DNA of 64,000 nt from Humulus lupulus. Its lineage: Eukaryota; Streptophyta; Magnoliopsida; Rosales; Cannabaceae. Under the pieces are notes generated by a model that was given only the letters and a program-made list of their open reading frames with translations, was not told the DNA's origin and made no database searches. Of this stretch, positions 57,050 through 64,000 are shown one piece after another. Each line of letters opens with the position of its first letter. Position 1 is the first letter of the stretch. The position numbers and the translations under genes were made by a program. The stretch spans positions 86,969,018-87,033,017 of the forward strand of contig NC_084794.1 of assembly GCF_963169125.1 (NCBI RefSeq). Reading direction: 5' to 3'.

Positions 57050-58560
57050 CAAGAGAGGGAGTCCAACGAGATAGACCCCAGGGTTCGAGATGAGAGGGCT
57101 ATCAGGCCCCTGGAGGAAGCTGGGGAAGTCATCCTTGACAACTCCAACCTTGAAAGAAAAAGAGTTGGGAAGAACCTCAAGGCGGAGGTCCGAGAAGCTT
57201 TGATGAGCTTTCTCCGGGAGAACCAGGATTTCTTTGTCTGGTCCCATGGAGATATGACGGGTATTGACCCCCATATCATCTATTGTGCCTTGAATGTAGA
57301 TTCAAATGTTTCCCTAGTGCAATAGAAAATGAGAATAATATACTCGACCAGGGCAGAGGCCTTGAAGGCCGAAGTTGACAAGCTTATCACGAATGGCTTC
57401 ATCCGAGAAGCCCAATATCCTAAATTGTTGTCAAATCCAATGCTGGTACCAAAGCCTAACTGTACATGGAGAACGTGTATCGACTTCTTCGACCTCAACA
57501 AGGCCTGCACAAAGGATTGTTTTCCTTTGCCCAAGATTAATAAAATGGTTGACGTTACCTCCAAGTATAAGCTCTTGTCATTTATGGATGCTTACTCGGG
57601 GTATAATCAGATATCCATGCATGTCACAAACTAGGAGCACACCATCTTCTGAATAGACAAAGGCACCTACTGCTACAAGGTGATGCCCTTAGGTCTCAAG
57701 AAAGTTGGTGCCACGTACCAAAGGATGGTAACAAGATGTTCAAAAACCAGTTGGGCTGGAAAATGGAGGTTTATGTGGACCGCATGCTGGTAAAGTCGAG
57801 GATAACCGCAGACCACGTAAAAGATTTGGTGGAAGCATTCTCAGTCCTTTGCAAGTTTGGGATGAAATTGAATCCCCATAAATGCACTTTTGGGGTGGCT
57901 TCCAAGAATTTCTTGGGATTTATTGTCAGCGCTCGAGGAATAGAGGCAAACCCTAAGAAGATTAGAGCTTTGATTGAGATGTCATCCCCTAGAAAGCACA
58001 AGGATGTGCAAAGCCTAATTGGTCGGAAAGCAACTCTCAGCCGCTTTGTCTCTAAGGCAACTAATAATTGCATTCTCTTCTTTAACACCCTCAGAGAAGG
58101 CCAGAGGTTTGAATGGACGAATGAATGCGAATAGGCATTCCAGCAGTTAAAAGCCCACATGGGGAATCCTCCGATATTGTCAAAGCTCGTAGATGGAGAA
58201 CCCTTCATCCTCTACATGGTTATATCTGAGAACACCATAAATGTCGCCTTAGTCCATGAGGAAGGTCGCTCCAGTACCCCGTCTATTATGTAAGCAAGAG
58301 ACTCCTCAGGGCAAAGTCCAGGTATCCACTCATGGAGAAGCTAACCTTTTTCCTGATGATAGCTTCTCGGAAGCTCAGGCCCTACTTCCAGGCACATCCT
58401 ATCAAGGTCATCGCCAACCATCCTTTACAGTAGGTCCTACAAAAGCCAGAGTCCTCTGGAAGATTCCTCAATCGGGCAGTTGAACTTAGCCAGTTCGACA
58501 TCACTACCATTCGAGGATTGCCATCAAGGGGCAAGCACTAGCAGACTACATTGCTGAGTG
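57050..58560 (+). pseudogene. F reverse transcriptase and first RNase H, broken
   Basis: RT motifs: LVPKPNCTWRTCIDF, LNKACTKDCFPLPK, FMDAYSGYNQI (about 57438-57615), MPLGLKKVGATYQR (about 57685-57725). A frameshift before about 57736 precedes the active-site block, which reads YVDR at about 57772-57783 instead of YxDD, so the second catalytic Asp is lost. Further stops lie near 57046, 57323, 57634, 57651 and 58132, with a frameshift near 58250. Confidence 0.8.
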
Positions 58561-59150
58561 CATGGGAACACACAAGAGACCCGAGGAGGCCTAGGTTGTC
58601 TGGCTCATATGGACGTAGATGGGTCCTCTAATGATAATGGAGTTGGAGCAAGCCTTATCTTAATATCCCTCGAGGGGCACAAGGTTCACAGTGCCTTAAG
58701 GTTTGGCTTTGACGCTTCAAACAATGAAGCTGAGTACGAAGCACTTATAGCTGGACTACGAGTAGCCCACGAGCTCAAGAATGATGGCCTCAAGATTTTC
58801 ACCAATTCTCAGCTCGTCTTGAACCAGGTCCTCAGAGAGTATCAGGCCCGGGGAACCAAGATGGCCGCATACCTGGCCAAGACCCAAGAAATACTGCACA
58901 ACTTCAAGAGGTTTACCATCCAACAAGTGCCAAGGGAACATAACTCTAACGTTTATGCCCTAGCTAAGCTTGATACCACCAAGGACGCAAAGTTGCTCAA
59001 TGTGGTCCCAATTGACTACTTGGCTTCTCTGAGCATTATAGCTCCCAAGGAGGTAGAGGTGGTCAAAGTTGCTCAATGTGGTCCCAATTGACTACTTGGC
59101 TTCTCTGAGCATTATAGCTCCCAAGGAGGTAGAGGTGGTCCAGCCCTAGA
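58561..59150 (+). pseudogene. F second (archaeal-type) RNase H
   Basis: Starts near VDGSSNDNGVGASLILIS (about 58615) and includes FDASNNEAEYEALIAGL and FTNSQLVLNQV, to about 58960. The same domain is in T1 at 10260-10650, which supports the Tat assignment. A 76-bp tandem duplication (58989-59064 and 59065-59140) shifts the frame after it. Confidence 0.8.
58989..59140 (+). repeat. 76-bp exact tandem duplication in F pol
   Basis: Both copies begin AAAGTTGCTCAATGTGG and end GGTAGAGGTGGTC. 76 is not a multiple of 3, so it breaks the pol frame. Confidence 0.92.
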
Positions 59151-60352
59151 ATAGTTGGATGGAACGAATTATGAAGTACCTTGTCTCTAGAGAGTTATCG
59201 CAGGACAAGGAAGTGGCTCAGAGGCTACTTTACCAAGCACCTCGTTACGTAATCATGGACATTAAGTTGTATAGTCGAGGATATTCGTTACCACTACTCC
59301 AGTGTGAGTCCGAGGAAGAAGCCAAACTCATCCTCTGAGAAGTGCATGAGGACTTTTGCGAGGACCATGCTGGGGGAGAGCCTTGCCAAGAAATTCTGAG
59401 ACAAGGGTACTTTTAGCCTATGATGAATGGAGATTCGATGGACTATGTCAAGAAGTGCGAAAAATTCCAACATTACACCAACATCCCTAGAGCTCCTCCA
59501 AATGAGCTCACGTAGATGACAAGTATTTGGCCCTTCACATTTTGGGGCATTGACTTAGTTGAAGCCTTGCCCATGGGAAAGGGAGGAGTAGAGTACGCTA
59601 TAGTGGCAGCCGACTACTTCACGAAGCGGGTCGAAGTCGAACATCTCGCTACGATCACCTCCAAGAAGGCGCTAGACTTCGTCATCAAACACATCGTTTG
59701 CTGTTACGGGCTCCCAATGAAGATGGTCTCAGACAACAACCTGCAGTTTGACAGTGAATTATTCACAGACTTATATCACAGGCATGGAGTCATGAAGAGT
59801 TTCTCCTCCGTTGCTCATCCTCAGGCAAACACCCTGAAGAAAAGGCTGGGATAAGCAAAAGGCGCCTGGCCTAAGAAGTTTCCTAAGGCATTGTGGAGCT
59901 ACTGCACCATTGCTAGGACCTTCATTGGCCATTCACCATTTTTCATGGCCTACGGGTATGAAGCCATGCTCCTAGTTGAGGCAGCAATCTCCACGCACCG
60001 AAGAGATACTTACGATCTGACTGCAAATCATGCTTTATTTCGAGAATCACTGGACCTTGTGGAGAAGCTCCGAGAAGTTTCACAGCTACGTGTAGCGTCC
60101 TACCAACAGAAAGTGGAAAAATATTTTAACTCCAAGGTGAAAGACAAAAAAATCTAGGTTGGAGACTTGGTGTTGCGAAGAGTCTTTCTAGCAAATCGAG
60201 ATCCAAGGGCTGGAGTATTGGGCCCCAACTAGGAAGGCCCATACCAAGTAAAGGGCATCGTGTGTCCTGGGAAATACAAACTGGCCCAACTAAACGGGGA
60301 GCTAGTGCCCTATGCCTGGAATGCCGAGAATCTTCGCAAGTATTACAAGTGA
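59151..60352 (+). pseudogene. F integrase, broken
   Basis: The zinc module region EVHEDFCEDHAGG (about 59340-59380) is retained, but the last Cys pair reads CEKF instead of CxxC. Core: WGIDLVEALP (about 59542), VSDNNLQFD (about 59728), and a Glu position lost near QANTLKKRLG where the frame stops. The C-terminal GDLVLRRVF and NAENLRKYYK (about 60310-60350) are preserved. Several in-frame stops are present. Confidence 0.8.
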
Positions 60353-60937
60353 TATAAGCAATTTTATTTTCTAAATTTTGTAATCATTTATAGCCTCTGA
60401 GCACATTAATGGAAATCGTGTGTACAAAACATGATAGATAAAATTCAGATAATTTGCTTGTATTTTTTTAATTTTCCAAGTTTATTTATTCGTTTACGTC
60501 TACCAACCGAGTACCCACTCGCTGGCTTGGACAAGTGAACGCAAACTAGTCTTCAATCACTTGGGGGACATTGGGTCACCTTGTAAGGTAATCAAGTCTC
60601 AAAATTTGATCACCTAGGTAGTAAGAACTTGAGGGTGATCCAATGATCACGATTATCAAGGCACATATCATTATAAAAATGCGGGAAAATGACACCTTGG
60701 GTACAACGTGAAAGGACACTTCAGGTACGGAAGAGATGTTTTGGGTGTGGATGAGACCCCTCATTAGATAGCAGTGATTAATGGGCCCAACTATAGGGAG
60801 ATGACACATGGCATCACCTTTTAGTAGGTGTAATGCCTTGAGAAGCACAAACATCTCCCCCCGAGAACGTCCCATAAAATTACTCATCTCAGTAAATGTC
60901 TCCATTGTCCGAGGACGAGTGAAGACTTGGGGATAAA
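60353..60937 (+). other. F 3' untranslated region and purine tract
   Basis: Non-coding, ending in CTTGGGGATAAA directly before the 3' LTR. It contains an ACTTGGGGGACAT block (60561-60573) like the one after T1 integrase (CACTTGTGGGGGG at 12129). No tandem array and no antisense frames are present, unlike T1. Confidence 0.55.
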
Positions 60938-61762
60938 TTTTCCGTGTTTTCACCAAGTGACACGTGGCAGTATTTGGAGAGTAATTAAGCTTCATGGATA
61001 TTGTCTAAATCCTGGTGAGCTCGCTAGAGCTCCTCGGAGGGTACTCCTTTTTGTCCTGATCGTGTACCGCATTCATAAAAGGGTGTCTTTGGGGAACTAT
61101 GCCTCGAGGACTATAGTCATGATATCCTCCATTTCCTCTCTAACCAAGCCCTCTAGATCCACGAGGACCATCCTTCTAGCCTGGAGGATAGTTCCATGTG
61201 TCAAGCGCAGTGATCTTGGACCCAACAGTCGTTTGACATGTTAATGTTACCTAAGTCATGGTGTCAAGTCCGTATAGGTGACAAGCAGGATGTCTAATGA
61301 TGCGCGTGACATGGGAAAATGTGCAGCTACCCCCTGACACTGTAAAGGATGTGTTACCCCAAAAAGTTGTGAGCCATAACCTCGTAAATGGGCCCTGTGT
61401 GATACGCTTAGGCCCAACAACTCCTTAACTATGAGAATGTGCATTTACTTGTTATTAGCGTCCTATTAAGGGAGTATGTCTGTATTAAATCCCCATTAAG
61501 GGAATTAACTGTCCTTGTTCATCTATAAGTAGGGCAAGGGCACACATTGTGAAGGATCCCCTATATTTTGTATTGAGGGCATTGCGAAAATGCTGCCTGA
61601 CCTCCGTAGAAGCTTGAACCCCTCAAACTTCACAAATCCTAATACAAGTCACTCGTGGACTAGGGTTAATTTATAATCTAAACCACGTAAAATATCTGTG
61701 TTCTTCTTTCATATTCTTTAAGCTTCTAGTTAATTAGTTGATAGCAAAAAATGCAGTCAACA
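60938..61762 (+). repeat. F 3' LTR (~825 bp)
   Basis: Matches the 5' LTR with numerous substitutions, pointing to an old insertion. Ends GCAGTCAACA before the target duplication CTTTG. Confidence 0.85.
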
Positions 61763-61767
61763 CTTTG

Positions 61768-62514
61768 TTTTGGAAACCCATGGAAAGTCTTTCCATAGTA
61801 ATTCTAATTCCATCATATATGGGATTTATTATTCATGTGGTGAACCTATGGTATGAAAATTTCCAGTATCAAGGACAAAGTAAATGGTAAGCAAAATGAC
61901 TGTTCTACCTTTCCTAAATTACAAACTCTTACTTTACCATAGTACAAACCCTCCTTTCCTTTCTTTGCATATGAACCCTTCTCTCACTTATTAATATATT
62001 CAGGTTAGTTAAAAATCTTCAATTTACATTTAAAAATAATAATATTTCGCTTTTTTTTTGTTCTCTAACAAATTTCTATTTTTTTCCTTGCTTGGGTTAA
62101 AAAAAAATTATGTGTTTGTGTGTGCTATCTTCTTTATGATTTTTTGTGGGCCTTGCTCATTTTGATGAAACCATAGCTCCACTTGGGTTTTGTTCTAATT
62201 TTTGACATGGGTCTTGATTAGTTTGGTAAATCTAAAGGTTTGTTTATGATTTTGGGTGTTTTTACTCATATAAATATCATTTTTAGTTGGTCTTGGCATA
62301 TATATCTCTATATTTGTACAATTATTATTATTGGTTTCTTACAAGAATACAAGAATGAAATGATTTTTATATATTATAAACATGTGTTTAATGGAAAGTG
62401 TTGTTTTTGTTATAACATCGTTAGTTTTAAAGTCATCTAAATAAGGTAAATAAATTAAAAAATAAAATAAAAAGTAATAAAGTCATCTAAATAAGGTAAA
62501 TAAATTGAAAAATA
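61768..62514. other. AT-rich spacer, no gene; short direct repeat
   Basis: No coding sequence is supported. A 28-bp direct repeat (AAGTCATCTAAATAAGG core) occurs at 62430 and again about 50 bp on. The short frame at 62240-62440 is low-complexity. Confidence 0.4.
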
Positions 62515-63225
62515 TTGACCAACATTTTGGTCAACAACATTGAGTCAAATTAAGCGACAGTTAAGAATGTAAATATCTTAATTCAAATAAATGACACAAA
62601 ATAATTTATAGTGGTTCGGCCCTAAGAGTTGGTAATGACCTATGACCACTTGCACTTTTATTAATAAACAAGGTCTCAGACTCAAGATCAGAAGAACAAG
62701 AATCAACTGATTTTTCCAAGCCTGGTAGAGAATACAATTCGACAGAGATTTCGTATGTAAAGTACACATGAGAAAATAATGACTATGTGAGATCTCATTT
62801 TATAGAGTCTCTTAGTGGGTCATTGGCCTTACATACATGCAATGGACCTTACGCTTAGTGTGAGTTTGTTACAACTAAATATGTAATAAGAGAATATAAA
62901 AAATACATTCAAATTACAGTTACATAAATATCCCGTAAGATTCAGATCATTTTGGTCGAGTGAGCTATAATTCAACCAGGTCTTCTTTCGAGCAATTTAT
63001 ATGATCAGGATGCCATCAACCAAGTTCTTGTATCGACCATGCCTTTTCCGAGCAAAGTTCTTCGAACAACAATCAATCTCTTTATCTGATAAGGGTAGTA
63101 TTTTCTTCTCTGGTCGAGTACAATCGATCAGCTTAAGTGACTCGACCCACTTGGACAAATTTAATATCTATTTCTGCCACATCATCATGTCTAACTTTGA
63201 GTTAAATATTTGCCCCCCAAGTTTA
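62515..63225 (-). mobile_element. Probable reverse LTR fragment
   Basis: On the minus strand, a purine tract ACTTGGGGGGCAAAT (63222-63208 region) is followed by sequence ATTTAACTCAAAG with GGTCGAGT blocks (Tat-like 3' LTR start). The block ATAGTGGTTCGGCC at 62610-62623 is common in plant LTRs. No second LTR or target duplication is seen. No gene is present. Confidence 0.4.
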
Positions 63226-64000
63226 TCTTAGCGCAACCAACACTGTTGGGAGAGAGTGAGATTACACCATGATATCGTGTGTTAATACTATAATTGAGTA
63301 CTTGAGAACTTATTTTTTTTTAATGTTTTATATTTTATTTTTCTTAATTTGAGTATGTTTTGTAGTTTTGAGAGTCATTGGGGGAAGAAAAAGAAATGCA
63401 AGAAAAATTGAGGAAGAAAGAAGGAATTTAGTGAAGAATCAACATTCAACATTGCAATGATCAAAGTCAGTGTCGCAATGCTGAGCAAAAATTCAGAAAC
63501 GGGACACTACTATTTTTGCTCATTGTCTTGCAAATTTTGACCTAGGCTATAAAGGGTTTGGAAGAGCACGAATTTTGGCAGACTCGAAGAGAGAAAAAAT
63601 AATTCAAAAAGCCTAGAGTGAGAAGGAGAAAGAGGAGAATCAAAGCTTTGACGATTGGAGGAGTTTTCTACCAAGAGTTTTCATATCTTATATTCTCTTT
63701 CTTTTGCTTTTCCTTGTAAACTCCATGATGATGTATTTGTTTATGATATTTTGCATGGCTTACACTAGTCTTAGCATAAGCTAATTTCTTATTCTAGGTT
63801 GCAATTGGAACTCAATATGTAGTTTGAGCTAATTATTTTATCTTATTTTTTAAATCAATGCTAAATTATTCATCTATTCTATGCTTAATGCTTCTAATTA
63901 TTTGATCACTAATTAGATTGATTAGGGAACCTTAATGAACTTGGGAAAGGGAATTTTGTGTTGGCCTTGGATAGAATGATGTATGATCACTGAGCAATCT
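63226..64000 (+). mobile_element. Probable LTR or retroelement piece at window edge
   Basis: AT-rich, with a TATA-like GCTATAAAGGG at 63547-63557 followed by a purine-rich leader and a TTGTAAACTCCATGATG block, an LTR-like layout. It is cut by the window end and no boundaries were found. No coding sequence. Confidence 0.3.

Larger units (their letters stand above)
55676..61762 (+). mobile_element. Ty3/gypsy Tat-like retrotransposon F, gag-less
   Basis: Perfect 5-bp target duplication CTTTG (55671-55675, 61763-61767). The 5' LTR starts TGTTGTCCGTG. The 3' LTR (about 60938-61762) has lost two bases at its start and follows a purine tract CTTGGGGATAAA; it ends GCAGTCAACA. Internal order: end of protease, RT, RNase H, second RNase H, integrase. 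Gag, the protease start and the antisense region seen in T1 are absent. Many stops and small frameshifts. Confidence 0.88.

Noticed and set aside
62240..62440. 66-codon frame in the spacer right of F
   Set aside because: AT-rich, Ile/Phe-rich chance frame without domain or context.
1..64000. tRNA or rRNA genes
   Set aside because: No cloverleaf with A/B boxes or rRNA core was recognised; tRNA-like matches are primer sites of retroelements (18813, 38606, 43384).

Overview
The window is a plant nuclear heterochromatin-type region made almost entirely of nested transposable elements. No intact host gene was found. Evidence for a plant (eudicot-like) genome: Ty3/gypsy elements of the plant-specific Tat and chromovirus lineages, LTRs of 0.8-2.6 kb bounded by TG..CA, primer sites resembling plant initiator-Met and Asp tRNAs, a hAT element, a Mutator-like element carrying a chlorophyll a/b-binding (LHCB1-type) gene copy, and AT-rich spacers. 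The species cannot be fixed from this sequence. Element names below (H, Y, T1, S1/S2, A, B, C, D, E, PM, hAT-1, F) are mine.

Left half (1-38603). The oldest recognisable layer is a Ty3/gypsy LTR, H (383-461, then 35968-38603). Chromovirus-like element Y (462-35967, target duplication GATCG/GGTCG) sits inside it. Y's 5' LTR is split by a Tat/Retand-like element, T1 (2351-18661, perfect 5-bp duplication TTATG). T1 has a gag-pol frame closed only by stop codons, a ~61/122-bp tandem array, and an antisense reading-frame region. T1's own 5' LTR is broken by an LTR element S1 (2484-~5757), with loss of T1's leader. Y's 3' LTR carries a coding-free LTR element A (24008-28594, TTAAT) and a large solo LTR B (28933-34495, ATTTT). 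B contains a solo LTR S2 in reverse orientation (31291-33131, TTTAT), and its left edge has been tandemly duplicated together with host sequence. A further reverse solo LTR, C (36382-38254, TGAAG), splits H.

Right half (38604-64000). H continues with a primer site and a broken gag, then meets a reverse-oriented element E (40228-54746) with a tRNA-Asp-type primer site, a 258-codon reading frame of unknown function and a ~2.1-kb LTR. E's LTR holds solo LTR D (44267-46487), which has a 158-bp foldback, and the most notable structure: a Pack-MULE (46627-53640, 9-bp duplication TAACAATAA, ~290-bp terminal inverted repeats) carrying a near full-length intronless LHCB1 copy. That copy is interrupted after codon ~24 by a 5.48-kb hAT element (47772-53249, 8-bp duplication GGTGCAGG) with one long transposase frame. 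From 55676 to 61762 lies F, a second Tat-like element without gag (duplication CTTTG). The window ends in LTR fragments.

The genes work as element life-cycle sets: gag, protease, RT/RNase H and integrase in T1, Y, F and H (all broken), and a single transposase in hAT-1, the only long unbroken coding region. Its second presumed catalytic Asp reads as Glu. Element ends and duplications were read directly from the sequence. Family names come from motif recognition without database searches.
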